Positions 11,633 to 23,702 of a stretch of 64,000 nt of DNA are shown here, piece by piece (within the stretch, counting starts at the first letter, position 1; each line of letters opens with the position of its first letter). Position numbers and translations under genes: made by a program. The stretch is from Mycolicibacterium insubricum (GTDB taxonomy: Bacteria; Actinomycetota; Actinomycetes; Mycobacteriales; Mycobacteriaceae): the NCBI RefSeq assembly GCF_010731615.1, contig NZ_AP022618.1, positions 4,154,001 to 4,218,000 on the forward strand. Direction: 5' to 3'. Under the pieces are notes generated by a model. That model saw only the letters and a list, made by a program, of their open reading frames with translations, made no database searches and was not told the origin of the DNA.

Positions 11633-11851
11633 CTAGCCGCGGCTGCGGCGACGCCCCGGCGGACCGGCGTTCAGCGAGCCGGCGGTGGTCTGCGGTACCG
11701 CCTTGATCGAGGTGCTACCCCGGGTGTCGCAGCGCTGTAGCGAACCGTTGTCCTGGCAGGTCGGCCGGGCGACGGCAACCGGGGCCGACATGATCGAGGT
11801 GACCATCAGACCGGCCAACAGCACCGCCGTCGTCTTTCCGCTCTTGGTCAT
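11633..11851 (-). CDS. small secreted disulfide peptide, copy A
   Basis: A 72-residue precursor: a signal peptide ending near AVA-RPTC, then a mature part of about 43 residues with two cysteines eight residues apart (CQDNGSLQRC) and the segment STSIKAVPQT, finishing in a basic tail. It is plainly paralogous to the gene at 12447-12683: the signal peptide (LLAGLMVTSIMSAP against LMAGLMVTTLMSAP), RPTC, the Cys-x8-Cys spacing and SIKAVPQT are all shared. A GAGAGGGG stretch precedes the ATG. It is the last gene of the duplicated cassette and abuts the convergent MocR gene (5 bp). The function is unknown. Confidence 0.75.
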   Translation of the reverse strand: MTKSGKTTAVLLAGLMVTSIMSAPVAVARPTCQDNGSLQRCDTRGSTSIKAVPQTTAGSLNAGPPGRRRSRG

Positions 11852-11934
11852 GCCGCCCCTCTCGCCGCGCCGGGAGCCCCTCGACCCCGATGAAAATCCT
11901 TGTGCTGCCCCGTATCTGTGCATTTCGACCACCT

Positions 11935-12369
11935 CTACGGACAGGCCGACATCAGCACGACCGTTTCCGGCCCCAGGGGAGTATTCGCCGCCGCCGCACG
12001 CGCGACCGCGTCGGCGTAGGCGTCGTCCTCGGTCCGCCCGGCGCCGCCGGCAACCCCACCGGTGGTGGAGTCTCCGATCGACATGATGCACAGGCGATCG
12101 TTAGAGACCTCGTCGCTGGTGCACTGCTGGGCGCCGGCGGCCTCACAAACCGCGACGACCGCCGCGGCGGCCGCGTCGTCATCGGGCCCGAAGGCGGTGT
12201 AGCCGACCAATTGGCCGTTGATCAATCCCGATCCCACCGCCTGCGCGATATCACCGGTCTCCTCGATCACCCCGCCGGGCCCCCCGGCCCAGGCCGGACC
12301 GGTGCATGCCAACGCAACGAAGCCTGCGGCGAAGCACCCCACCAGATACGTCCGCGCACGGATGCTCAT
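11935..12369 (-). CDS. secreted four-cysteine protein (DUF4189-like), copy A
   Basis: A 144-residue precursor with a signal peptide (YLVGCFAAGFVALACTGPAWA). The mature region has the pattern AAVVAVCEAAGAQQC, then NDRLCIMSIGD, then a terminal SACP, giving four cysteines likely paired in two disulfides. Spacing and repeated Ala-rich helices resemble DUF4189 proteins, which is a tentative assignment. It is paralogous to 12718-13140, sharing AGGP, AVGSG, DEV(S/T)ND, LCI(M/V)SIGD, GGGAG or GGAG, DDAY and SACP. A small-peptide gene follows 83 bp downstream in the same direction, as it does in the other copy. Confidence 0.8.
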   Translation of the reverse strand: MSIRARTYLVGCFAAGFVALACTGPAWAGGPGGVIEETGDIAQAVGSGLINGQLVGYTAFGPDDDAAAAAVVAVCEAAGAQQCTSDEVSNDRLCIMSIGDSTTGGVAGGAGRTEDDAYADAVARAAAANTPLGPETVVLMSACP

Positions 12370-12446
12370 CGATGCCGACCCTTCTCCTTGAGGCAATTTC
12401 GCCGACAGTAGCACCCCGAGGGCGCTGCCGCTGTAATCGAAAGCGG

Positions 12447-12683
12447 CTACCAGCCCCAGATCATTCCGCGACGCATGCCGCCGATGCCGCCGATCATCCC
12501 CATTCCCGCATTGGGCGCCCGGGTCTGCGGGACCGCCTTGATCGACACGCTGCCGTTCGTCTCGCAGCGGGTGACGCCGCCGGCCTCGGTACAGGTCGGG
12601 CGGGCAACGGCCGACGGTGCCGACATCAGCGTCGTGACCATCAGCCCGGCCATCAACAGGGCACCTTTTCCGCGTAGCTTCAT
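12447..12683 (-). CDS. small secreted disulfide peptide, copy B
   Basis: A 78-residue precursor with a signal peptide (GALLMAGLMVTTLMSAPSAVA), then RPTC and a Cys-x8-Cys loop (CTEAGGVTRC), SVSIKAVPQT, and a tail unlike that of copy A: MGMIGGIGGMRRGMIWGW, rich in Gly, Met and Trp. The ATG at 12683 has GGGG eight bases upstream and is preferred over the in-frame GTG six bases earlier. The unlike tails beside a conserved core suggest the core disulfide hairpin is the functional part. No family is recognised. Confidence 0.75.
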   Translation of the reverse strand: MKLRGKGALLMAGLMVTTLMSAPSAVARPTCTEAGGVTRCETNGSVSIKAVPQTRAPNAGMGMIGGIGGMRRGMIWGW

Positions 12684-12717
12684 GCACACTTCCCCTTACC
12701 GAGCCTATGGCTCGTCA

Positions 12718-13140
12718 TCACGGGCAGGCCGAGATCAGCATCCGAGCGCTCGCCGGGAACGGATACCCGCTGTCCACGGCATGCTGGTAGGCGTCGTCAC
12801 GGGCTGCTTCCACGGTCGGCCCGGCGCCTCCGCCCACCTCGCCGGTGTCATCGTCGCCGATGCTGACGATGCACAGATTGTCGTTCGTCACCTCGTCCGC
12901 GCTGCATTCCGTCCCGCCGGCCGCCTGACACGCCGCGATCACCGCCTGCTTGGCCTCGTCGTTGGTGGTTCCGCCGGCCCGGAAGCCCGCCAGCGAGTCA
13001 CCGACGTAACCGGACCCGACGGCCTCCGACATCTCCTCAACGGCGCCCGGCGGGCCTCCGGCCCACGCCACACCCACCGAGATCGCTGCCACGGCGGCGC
13101 CCGCCACGCAGAATCCGGCGACCTTACCCGTCACTGCCAT
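12718..13140 (-). CDS. secreted four-cysteine protein (DUF4189-like), copy B
   Basis: A 140-residue precursor with a signal peptide (KVAGFCVAGAAVAAISVGVAWA) and the same four-cysteine layout as copy A: VIAACQAAGGTEC, NDNLCIVSIGDDD, and a terminal ISACP. The ATG at 13140 has GGGGACGGA just upstream. It is the first gene of the four-gene series on this strand (this gene, small peptide B, then copy A of each). About 160 bp separate it from the fadD gene, enough for its own promoter. The biochemical role is unknown. Confidence 0.8.
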   Translation of the reverse strand: MAVTGKVAGFCVAGAAVAAISVGVAWAGGPPGAVEEMSEAVGSGYVGDSLAGFRAGGTTNDEAKQAVIAACQAAGGTECSADEVTNDNLCIVSIGDDDTGEVGGGAGPTVEAARDDAYQHAVDSGYPFPASARMLISACP

Positions 13141-13300
13141 TCCGTCCCCTGTCTCGGAGATACCCGTCGTGCGGACCGGTCGGCCGCAGACCCTTTCGCA
13201 CCAGACTATCGGCCGGCGGGGTCGCACGCTGGTATCCCAGGTCACCGACCCGCGGGATTGGGTCACCGGACCGGCAGACAGCAGAGGGAGAAGACGTGGA

Positions 13301-14938
13301 CTAGGTCACCAGGGCGACGGAGTTCGCCCGGCGCAGCTTGCCCGACGGCGTCTTCGGGATGGTGCCGGGACCCAGCACCACGACGTTGCGCGGGCGTACG
13401 TCGACCTCGGCGACCACCTCGTGGGCGACCTGACGCTCGATCCGGTTCACCTCGGCCGGATCCTGGTAGGCGTTGGACTCCACGGCGACAGCGAACGTCT
13501 CCCGCGAATGCCCCGCGTCCAGCCGCACCGCGACCGCACACCCGGGGCGCACGCCTTCCACCCGGCCGGCGGCGCGCTCGATGTCGGTCGGATAGATGTT
13601 GCGGCCGGCCATGATGATGACGTCCTTGACCCGGCCGCACACCACGATGTGGCCGCGCTCGGTGATGTAGCCGAGGTCGCCGGTGTCGTACCAGCCGTGC
13701 TCGTCCTGGGCCGGCAGGAAGCCGCCCATCGTCAGATAGCCCGGGGTCACGCATTCACCGCGCAGTTCGATCACGCCGACGCCGCGGGCGGCCATCACGT
13801 TGCCCTGGTCGTCGACCACGCGGGCCTCCAGACCGGGCAGCACGGGCCCCAGCGTCGCGAGGCGACGGGTATTGCCCTTGGTGGCCGGCACGGCCTGGCG
13901 CAGGGCGGCCAGCAGGTCGGCGTCGACCTCGTCGACCACGAGCCCGTCACCCAGGTCGGAGAACGACACGGCCAGCGTCGTCTCGGCCATGCCGTAGGCC
14001 GGCATGAGGGCCTCGGGCCGCAGGCCGAACGGCTTGCCGGCATCGATGAGGTCCTCGACGTCGGCCGGGTCGACCGGCTCGGCGCCCGACAGTGCGAAGC
14101 GCAGCGACGACAGGTCGAACTGACCCGGCTCGGCCTGCTTGCGCAGCCGCTTGGCGAACAGCGCGTAGGCGAAGTTCGGCGCCGCGGTCATGGTGCCCTT
14201 GTACTTGTCGATCAGCTTGGCCCACAGCAGGGTGTCGCGCAGGAAGTCCATCGGCGTCACCTTGACCAGTTCCACGCCGAAGAACATCGGGATGGTCAGG
14301 AAGCCGACCATGCCCATGTCGTGGAAGCACGGCAGCCAGCTGAGCATCACGTCGTTGCCGTCGGGATCCATCTTGGCGCCGATGAACATCGCCTCGGCGT
14401 TGGAGTAGATGTTGCGGTGGGTGATCTGCACGGCCTTGGGCGACCCCGTCGACCCCGAGGTCAACTGCATCAGCGCCAGGTCGTCCTCGCCGGTCTCGAC
14501 CGGGTCGATCGGCTCGCAGTCCCACAGGTCGGCGACGGTGAGCACCTGCACGCCCTTTTCCGCCAACACCGGCGCGGCGGCGGTGAACGGCTCGGCGACG
14601 ATGACGGCCTTGGCGTCGATCATGCCGATGACGTTCATGGTGTCCTCGGCCCACACGGCCAGGTCGGTGCGCGGCGTGGGCTGGTGCAGCATGGTCAGAC
14701 TGGCACCGCGCATCCACAGCGCCTGCGCCGCGGGTGCGATCTCCGACGGCGCTCCGACCAGCATGCCGACCACGTCGCCGTGGTTGATGCCGGCGGCGGC
14801 CAGCCCACCGGCGATGCGCCGGGCACGCTCGTGCACCTCGAGCCAGGTCTGGCGAACCGGCTCGTGCGGTTCCCCGGTGACCATCCCCCGGTTACTGGTC
14901 CGGGCGTTGTGGAACATTTTCTCGGTGAACCTGCTCAC
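13301..14938 (-). CDS. fatty-acyl-AMP ligase / acyl-CoA synthetase (Pks16-like)
   Basis: A 545-residue adenylate-forming enzyme that activates a carboxylic acid with ATP. It has the AMP-binding P-loop [18 protein letters not shown] near residue 165, then [30 protein letters not shown] and the C-terminal KTPSGKLRR with the catalytic lysine. It corresponds to the protein misnamed Pks16 (Rv1013) in M. tuberculosis, which has no polyketide synthase domain. GTG at 14938 lies behind AGGAGGTCCGC. The acyl substrate is unknown, as is whether the acceptor is CoA or a carrier protein. Confidence 0.93.
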   Translation of the reverse strand: MSRFTEKMFHNARTSNRGMVTGEPHEPVRQTWLEVHERARRIAGGLAAAGINHGDVVGMLVGAPSEIAPAAQALWMRGASLTMLHQPTPRTDLAVWAEDTMNVIGMIDAKAVIVAEPFTAAAPVLAEKGVQVLTVADLWDCEPIDPVETGEDDLALMQLTSGSTGSPKAVQITHRNIYSNAEAMFIGAKMDPDGNDVMLSWLPCFHDMGMVGFLTIPMFFGVELVKVTPMDFLRDTLLWAKLIDKYKGTMTAAPNFAYALFAKRLRKQAEPGQFDLSSLRFALSGAEPVDPADVEDLIDAGKPFGLRPEALMPAYGMAETTLAVSFSDLGDGLVVDEVDADLLAALRQAVPATKGNTRRLATLGPVLPGLEARVVDDQGNVMAARGVGVIELRGECVTPGYLTMGGFLPAQDEHGWYDTGDLGYITERGHIVVCGRVKDVIIMAGRNIYPTDIERAAGRVEGVRPGCAVAVRLDAGHSRETFAVAVESNAYQDPAEVNRIERQVAHEVVAEVDVRPRNVVVLGPGTIPKTPSGKLRRANSVALVT

Positions 14939-14980
14939 GCGGACCTCCTGGGCTTCCCGAGCAACGATGACATCCGGGGA

Positions 14981-15142
14981 TCAATGCTGCGCCCGACGGC
15001 GATTGCGCGGCGACAGCCACGCGCGCACGAAAGGGACGCGGTTTGATCTCGTTTCGGCGATACCCGCGCACAGGACGGACCGGCTCCGGAGTTCCGGGCG
15101 ATCGTTGTCGACGGCAGAAAGCGAGTAGTCACCGGGAGTCAT
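14981..15142 (-). CDS. possible 53-residue small protein upstream of the fadD gene
   Basis: This reading frame begins ATGACTCCCGGT at 15142 behind a textbook ribosome-binding site (AGAGGAG six bases before ATG) and ends 42 bp before the fadD start. The product begins MTPGDYSLSAVDNDRPELRS and becomes Arg-rich, with one cysteine. The site sits in an inverted repeat (CTTAA and TTAAG near 15144-15158). It could be a real small protein or a leader peptide. Apart from this frame the 332 bp between fadD and ispE show no gene. No homology is recognised. Confidence 0.45.
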   Translation of the reverse strand: MTPGDYSLSAVDNDRPELRSRSVLCAGIAETRSNRVPFVRAWLSPRNRRRAQH

Positions 15143-15270
15143 CTTAAACTCCTCTTAAGTAACTGCCAAACTATCCGCGCCGATGAGTCCGGCGTCACAG
15201 TGCCGGGCCGTCCCGGTCGACGGTCGGTCCGGACCCGCCGGTCAGAACCACGTTCGTCCGGACGGTCCGG

Positions 15271-16227
15271 TCAGGACGCGTCGGTGGCGGGGATGACCCG
15301 GGCGCCGGGCACCGGACCGCTGGCCACCCGAACCGTGCGGCACACCCCGGCGCCGGCGAGCCGGCTGCTCACGTCCAGCGCCGCCTCCTCCGAGGAGCAC
15401 AGGAACGCGCACGTCGGACCCGACCCCGACACCAGACCCGCCAGGGCACCGGCCTCGACACCCGCGCGCAGCGTGCGGCGCAGCCCCGGGTCGAGGCTGA
15501 CGGCCGCCGGCTGCAGCTCATTGCCCAGCAGTGGTGCCAGCTCGGCCGGATCTCCACCGGCCAGCGCCGAGAGCACCGGCTCGGGCTCGGCCAGCCGCGG
15601 CGGGTCGCCGCAGGCGCGCAGCCGGTCGATCTCGGCGAACACCGCCGGGGTGGACAGCCCACCGGTCGGCAGCGCCAGCACCCAGTGGAAGCTGCTGCGG
15701 GCCAGCACGGTGGTCAGTTCCTCACCGCGCCCGGTGCCCAGCGCGGTGCCGCCGTGCAGCGCGAACGGCACGTCGCTGCCCAGGCGGGCGGCGAGCATGT
15801 GCAGGTCGGCGCGCGGCAACCCGAGTTCCCACAGGGAGTTCATCGCCACCAGCACGCCGGCGGCGTCCGCACTGCCGCCGGCCATCCCGCCGGCCACCGG
15901 AATGGACTTCTCGATGGTGATCGCGACGTCCGGCACCCGGCCGACGTGGGAGGCCAGCAGTTCGGCGGCCTGCCAGGCCAGGTTGCGGCGGTCCGTCGGC
16001 ACCTTGTCCGCGCCGATACCGACCACCTCGACCGACATCAGATCGGCATTGCGGACGGTGACCTGATCGAACAGCGACACCGCATGGAACACCGTGGTCA
16101 GATCGTGGTACCCGTCGTCGCGCAGTTCGCCCACGGTGAGATACAGGTTCACCTTGCCGGGCACGCGCACGGTCACCGACCCGGTCGGGACCCACTCGGT
16201 GGCGGTGCTCCCGCCGGTGAAAGACAC
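15271..16227 (-). CDS. ispE: 4-diphosphocytidyl-2-C-methyl-D-erythritol kinase
   Basis: IspE phosphorylates CDP-methylerythritol in the non-mevalonate isoprenoid pathway, which supplies decaprenyl phosphate and menaquinone side chains. The 318-residue GHMP kinase shows [14 protein letters not shown] near the N-terminus, the ATP-binding [15 protein letters not shown] near residues 110-124, and [11 protein letters not shown] near 272. It lies 34 bp downstream of ksgA, completing the rpfB-ksgA-ispE order of mycobacteria. Confidence 0.96.
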   Translation of the reverse strand: MSFTGGSTATEWVPTGSVTVRVPGKVNLYLTVGELRDDGYHDLTTVFHAVSLFDQVTVRNADLMSVEVVGIGADKVPTDRRNLAWQAAELLASHVGRVPDVAITIEKSIPVAGGMAGGSADAAGVLVAMNSLWELGLPRADLHMLAARLGSDVPFALHGGTALGTGRGEELTTVLARSSFHWVLALPTGGLSTPAVFAEIDRLRACGDPPRLAEPEPVLSALAGGDPAELAPLLGNELQPAAVSLDPGLRRTLRAGVEAGALAGLVSGSGPTCAFLCSSEEAALDVSSRLAGAGVCRTVRVASGPVPGARVIPATDAS

Positions 16228-16261
16228 GCTGCGAGACTAGCCGACGCGGCGGATACCGCCG

Positions 16262-18342
<2,081 letters not shown>

Positions 18343-18430
18343 TCATGCGTCGGGGCAACCCGACGGCCCCTGCCGATTACCGGAACCTGCGGTCGAGCGG
18401 CACATTCCTGCGTGCATCGCGCCCGACCGG

Positions 18431-19273
18431 TCAGGCAATACGATACACCCGCCTGGCATTTGCTGACGATTCCGCGGCGAGCTCGGACGCCGGACGATTC
18501 AGCAGATGGGCGAGGGCGCGCACGGTGTACGGCAGGCAGTACGGCTCGTTGCCGGACCCCCGGTACGGATGCGGCGTGAGAAACGGCGCATCGGTCTCTA
18601 CCAGCAATAACTCCGGTGGAATCAGCGGCACCGCTGCGTGCAGATCACGGGCGTTCCGGAAGCTGACACTGCCCGACAAACTGATGTACCAGCCCGCCTC
18701 GACGCACCTGCGGGCCATCTCCGGGCCCGAGGAAAAACAGTGGAAGATCACATTGTCCGGGGGCCCCTCGGCCGCCAGAACCTCCAGAACCGCGTCGTCG
18801 GCGTCGCGATTGTGGATCATCAGCGGCTTGCCGATGCGTTTGGCCAGCTCGATATGCCAGGCGAACGCCTCGCGCTGCACATCCGGGTCGGCGCAGCCGT
18901 CGAGCTTGCCGGGCCAGTACAGATCCATGCCGGTCTCGCCGACGGCCACCACCCGCTCGTCGTCGGCCAGGCGCTGAAGCTCCGTGCGCGCGGAGTCGTC
19001 GAGCGCATCGGCGCGGGTCGGATGCAACGCGACGGCGGCGTACACCCGCTCGTCCCAGCCGGCGGCGGTCACCGCCCAGCGCGCCGAGTCCAGGTCGTCG
19101 GCGATGGTCACGACGGCCTGCACGCCGACCGCGGCGGCCCGGTCGCAGATGGCGCGGACGTCGTCGGCGTTCTCCGCGCCGCAGGCGTCGAGGTGGGTGT
19201 GCGCGTCGATCAGTGGTGCCAGCGGTTCCGGCAGCGGCGGTGGTGGACGTTTGGAGCTCACAGCCGACACCAT
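18431..19273 (-). CDS. tatD: TatD family metal-dependent hydrolase / DNase
   Basis: A TIM-barrel metallohydrolase of about 280 residues with the ligand motifs [44 protein letters not shown] and [17 protein letters not shown]. TatD proteins act as 3'-5' exonucleases in several bacteria. ATG at 19273 (AGGGATC upstream) begins only 15 bp from the divergent metG start, so the two promoters must overlap or lie in the opposing coding regions. The tatD-rpfB order is conserved in mycobacteria. Confidence 0.94.
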   Translation of the reverse strand: MVSAVSSKRPPPPLPEPLAPLIDAHTHLDACGAENADDVRAICDRAAAVGVQAVVTIADDLDSARWAVTAAGWDERVYAAVALHPTRADALDDSARTELQRLADDERVVAVGETGMDLYWPGKLDGCADPDVQREAFAWHIELAKRIGKPLMIHNRDADDAVLEVLAAEGPPDNVIFHCFSSGPEMARRCVEAGWYISLSGSVSFRNARDLHAAVPLIPPELLLVETDAPFLTPHPYRGSGNEPYCLPYTVRALAHLLNRPASELAAESSANARRVYRIA

Positions 19274-19288
19274 AAGGTGATCCCTGAC

Positions 19289-20836
19289 ATGACCGAGCCT
19301 TTCTACGTGACGACGGCGATCACCTACCCCAACGGTGCGCCGCATATCGGGCACGCCTATGAGTACATCGCCACCGACGCGATCGCCCGGTTCCGCCGGC
19401 TCGACGGCTTCGACGTGCGGTATCTCACCGGCACCGATGAGCACGGGCTGAAGATGGCGCAGACCGCCGAGGCCGAGGGCATCCCGACCGCCGAGCTGGC
19501 CCGGCGCAACTCGGATGTGTTCGAGGCGCTGCAGCGCAAGCTGAACATCTCCTTCGACCGGTTCATCCGCACCACGGACTCCGATCACCGCGCCGCCTCC
19601 CAGGCACTGTGGCGCAAGATGGCCGACGCCGGGGACATCTACCTGGGCTCCTACGCCGGCTGGTACTCGGTGCGCGACGAGGCCTACTTCGCCGAATCCG
19701 AGACCCGGCTGGCCGACGACGGCACCCGGGTGGCGATCAGCTCCGGGGCCGCGGTGACCTGGACCGAGGAGCAGACCTACTTCTTCCGGCTATCGGCCTA
19801 CACCGACCGGCTGCTGGCGCACTACCGAGAGCACCCGGAGTTCATCGGCCCGGACGCCCGGCGCAACGAGATCGTCAGCTTCGTCTCCGGCGGCCTCAAC
19901 GACTTCTCCATCTCGCGCAGTTCGTTCGACTGGGGTGTGCCAGTGCCCGACGACCCGTCGCACGTGATGTACGTGTGGGTGGACGCGCTGACCAACTACC
20001 TGACCGGTGTCGGCTACCCGGACACCTCCTCGGAGCTGTTCCGCCGGTACTGGCCGGCTGCGCTGCACATGATCGGCAAGGACATCATCCGCTTCCACGC
20101 GGTGTACTGGCCGGCGTTTTTGATGTCGGCCGGCGTCGAGCTGCCCAAAAGGGTGTTCGCGCACGGATTCCTGCTCAATTCCGGCGAGAAGATGAGCAAG
20201 TCGATCGGCAATGTGGTCAGCCCGGACGCCCTGGTGGACACCTTCGGTGTCGATCCGGTGCGTTACTTTCTGCTCCGCGAGGTGCCGTTCGGCCAGGACG
20301 GGTCCTACTCCGAAGATGCGATCATCGGCCGGATCAACTCGGATCTGGCCAACGAGTTCGGCAACCTGGCGCAGCGGTGCCTGTCGATGGTGGCCAAGAA
20401 TCTCGACGGAATCGTGCCCGAGCCGGGGGAATTCGACGCCGACGATCTCGCGCTGTTGGCCGAGGCTGACGGTCTGCTTGATCGGGTGCGACGCCACTTC
20501 GACGCCCCGGCAATGCATTTGGCGCTGGAAGCCATCTGGCTGATGCTGGGTTCGGCGAACCGGTACTTCAGCGCGCAGGAGCCCTGGGTACTACGTCGAT
20601 CCGACGACCCGGCCGACCAACAGCGTTTCAACACCGTGCTCTACACCACCATGGAGGTGGTGCGCATCGCCGCGCTGCTGGTGCAGCCGGTGATGCCGAC
20701 GGCCGCCGACCGGCTGCTCGATCTGCTCAGCCAGCCCGCGGATCGGCGCGACTTCGGCGCGCTGGCAGTGCGTTTGGCTCCCGGGACGGCGCTGCCGCCG
20801 CCGGCCGCCGTGTTCCCGAGATACCAGGTGGACTGA
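19289..20836 (+). CDS. metG: methionyl-tRNA synthetase
   Basis: A 515-residue class I synthetase that charges tRNA-Met. The HIGH-type motif [13 protein letters not shown] is at residues 13-25 and the KMSKS signature EKMSKSIGN near 300-308; the anticodon-binding helical domain follows. There is no C-terminal tRNA-binding extension of the EMAP type, and the insert lacks the four-cysteine zinc knuckle, matching the short mycobacterial MetS. Start is ATG at 19289. Its leader is at most a few bases if transcription starts in the gap to tatD. Confidence 0.97.
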   Translation: MTEPFYVTTAITYPNGAPHIGHAYEYIATDAIARFRRLDGFDVRYLTGTDEHGLKMAQTAEAEGIPTAELARRNSDVFEALQRKLNISFDRFIRTTDSDHRAASQALWRKMADAGDIYLGSYAGWYSVRDEAYFAESETRLADDGTRVAISSGAAVTWTEEQTYFFRLSAYTDRLLAHYREHPEFIGPDARRNEIVSFVSGGLNDFSISRSSFDWGVPVPDDPSHVMYVWVDALTNYLTGVGYPDTSSELFRRYWPAALHMIGKDIIRFHAVYWPAFLMSAGVELPKRVFAHGFLLNSGEKMSKSIGNVVSPDALVDTFGVDPVRYFLLREVPFGQDGSYSEDAIIGRINSDLANEFGNLAQRCLSMVAKNLDGIVPEPGEFDADDLALLAEADGLLDRVRRHFDAPAMHLALEAIWLMLGSANRYFSAQEPWVLRRSDDPADQQRFNTVLYTTMEVVRIAALLVQPVMPTAADRLLDLLSQPADRRDFGALAVRLAPGTALPPPAAVFPRYQVD

Positions 20837-20860
20837 GGCCATGCACCCGACAGCCGCTGA

Positions 20861-22303
<1,443 letters not shown>

Positions 22304-22316
22304 ACGACCGCTGCAC

Positions 22317-22346
22317 AGAGCCCGCCCCGTTCCTGGGGCGGGCTCT
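22317..22346 (+). terminator. intrinsic terminator of gdhA
   Basis: A perfect 12-bp GC-rich stem (AGAGCCCGCCCC with GGGGCGGGCTCT) around a six-base loop, 13 bp after the gdhA stop, followed by a short T run (TTTGTG). Confidence 0.85.
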
Positions 22347-22360
22347 TTGTGTGCTGGCTA

Positions 22361-22446
22361 CCGGCCCGCGCCGTCGAACGTGGGCCGCAGCCAACCCCGG
22401 CGGCGAGTAGGCGTCACGGTCGACGAATTTTGGGTGAGGCGGGCCA
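22361..22446 (+). repeat. intergenic sequence similar to 24643-24727 (upstream copy)
   Basis: This segment upstream of the oxidoreductase-sigma operon shares a run of matching words with the segment upstream of pabB: CCAACCCCGRCGGC, CACGGTCGA and TGGGTGA/GGGGTGA in the same order and almost the same spacing (one gap). It may be a duplicated regulatory region. Confidence 0.55.
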
Positions 22447-22461
22447 CAATTCCCGACGGGC

Positions 22462-22488
22462 TGTCACATCCCGGGGCTCCGCGGTGTC
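22462..22488 (+). promoter_or_regulatory. candidate ECF41 sigma-factor promoter
   Basis: TGTCACA at 22462-22468, a 16-bp spacer, then TGTC at 22485-22488, placed 35 bp before the oxidoreductase ATG. The published ECF41 target promoter, as I recall it, is TGTCACA in the -35 and CGTC in the -10 with about this spacing. The operon encodes an ECF41-type sigma factor, so this looks like an autoregulated promoter with one mismatch in the -10. Confidence 0.75.
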
Positions 22489-22523
22489 TTGAGGGCATGA
22501 CCAATTCCGACCGAGGAGCAGAT

Positions 22524-23702
22524 ATGACCGCCCACACGTCCATCGTCGTCATCGGCGGCGGGTACGCCGGCGTCCTGGCCGCCAACCGGCTGCAGGCGCA
22601 TCCCGACGTCACTGTCACGCTGATCAATCCCCGACCCGAGTTCGTCGAACGGATCCGGCTGCATCAGCTCGCCGCCGGCAGCGACGACGCGGTGGCAGGC
22701 TTCGAGCAGGTGCTGCACCCGGATATCCGGCTGGTGGTCGACACCGCCGTACGTATCGACGCCGAGACGGCCCGGGTGTCACTCGCCTCCGGAGGCGAGC
22801 TGGACTACGACTACCTGGTGTACGCCGTCGGCAGTTCCTTCACCGCACCGCAATCGGTGCCCGGCGTCGACGAATTCGCCTGTTCGGTAGCCGAATTCGA
22901 GCAGGCCCGCAGGCTGCGTGCCCGGCTGCAGGCGCTGCCCGCGGGTGCGCCGATCGTGGTGGTCGGAGCCGGGCTCACCGGCATCGAGACCGCCGCCGAA
23001 CTCGCCGAGCTCGGCCGGCCGGTGACCCTGATCGGTGACACGCTCGCGCCCTCGCTGGGCGAGGGGGCAAGAGCCGCGGTCGGCAGACGGCTGGGCAAAC
23101 TCGGGGTCGCTCTGCGCCTGGGGCCCGAGGTCCGTCGCGTCGACGGGCACGGGGTGTCACTGTCCGACGGATCCCGGATTCCGGCCGCGATCACGGTGTG
23201 GACGGCCGGGTTCGCGGTACCCCAGCTGGCCGCGGAGTCCGGGCTGGCCACCGACCGGATCGGCCGGCTGCTCACCGACGAAACGCTGACCAGCATCGAC
23301 GACGAGCGCATCGTCGCCTGCGGTGACGCGGTCAACCCGTCGGGGGTGCCGTTGCGGATGAGTTGTCAGGCGGCCATTCCGCTGGGCGCCCAGGCCGCCA
23401 ACACCATCCTGGCCCGGCTGGCCGGAACGGCCCCGGCACCCGTCGACCAGGCCTTCACCGGCCAGTGCATCAGCCTGGGCCGGCGCTTCGGGACCGTGTC
23501 GATCCACCACCGCGACGACTCCCCCCGTCGCGCCTACATCGGCGGGCGCACCGCGGCGGTGATCAAGGAGCTGGTCTGCCGCACCACAATCACCGCGCTG
23601 CGCCGCGAGGCACGCAAGCCCGGCAGCGCGTTCTATTTCCGCGGAGGCGAGCCGATCCGGGCGCAGCGGGCCGCGACCGCGGCACAATTGGTGACACCAT
23701 GA
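22524..23702 (+). CDS. NAD(P)/FAD-dependent oxidoreductase (NDH-2-like), partner of the ECF41 sigma factor
   Basis: A 392-residue two-dinucleotide-fold flavoprotein of the pyridine nucleotide-disulfide/NDH-2 group: FAD motif VVIGGGYAG at residues 8-16, NAD motif VVVGAGLTGIETAAE near 145-159, and the second FAD motif IVACGDAVNPSG near 276. It lacks a redox-active CxxC. GAGGAG precedes the ATG at 22524. The 3' end overlaps the sigma gene as ATGA. ECF41 genes are typically linked to carboxymuconolactone decarboxylases, oxidoreductases or epimerases, so it is probably both the sigma factor's partner and its target. The electron acceptor is unknown. Confidence 0.9.
   Translation: MTAHTSIVVIGGGYAGVLAANRLQAHPDVTVTLINPRPEFVERIRLHQLAAGSDDAVAGFEQVLHPDIRLVVDTAVRIDAETARVSLASGGELDYDYLVYAVGSSFTAPQSVPGVDEFACSVAEFEQARRLRARLQALPAGAPIVVVGAGLTGIETAAELAELGRPVTLIGDTLAPSLGEGARAAVGRRLGKLGVALRLGPEVRRVDGHGVSLSDGSRIPAAITVWTAGFAVPQLAAESGLATDRIGRLLTDETLTSIDDERIVACGDAVNPSGVPLRMSCQAAIPLGAQAANTILARLAGTAPAPVDQAFTGQCISLGRRFGTVSIHHRDDSPRRAYIGGRTAAVIKELVCRTTITALRREARKPGSAFYFRGGEPIRAQRAATAAQLVTP

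Larger units (their letters stand above)
11633..13140 (-). repeat. tandem duplication of a two-gene secreted-protein cassette
   Basis: Read on the minus strand the order is four-Cys protein B, small peptide B, four-Cys protein A, small peptide A. Both members of each pair are paralogous, with the same order and similar spacing, so the unit of duplication was the pair. Divergence is considerable at the protein level, so the duplication is old and both copies have been kept intact. Confidence 0.8.

Noticed and set aside
14935..15132. 65-residue minus-strand frame upstream of fadD
   Set aside because: No ribosome-binding site and it runs through the fadD start; the frame at 14981-15142 is better supported.
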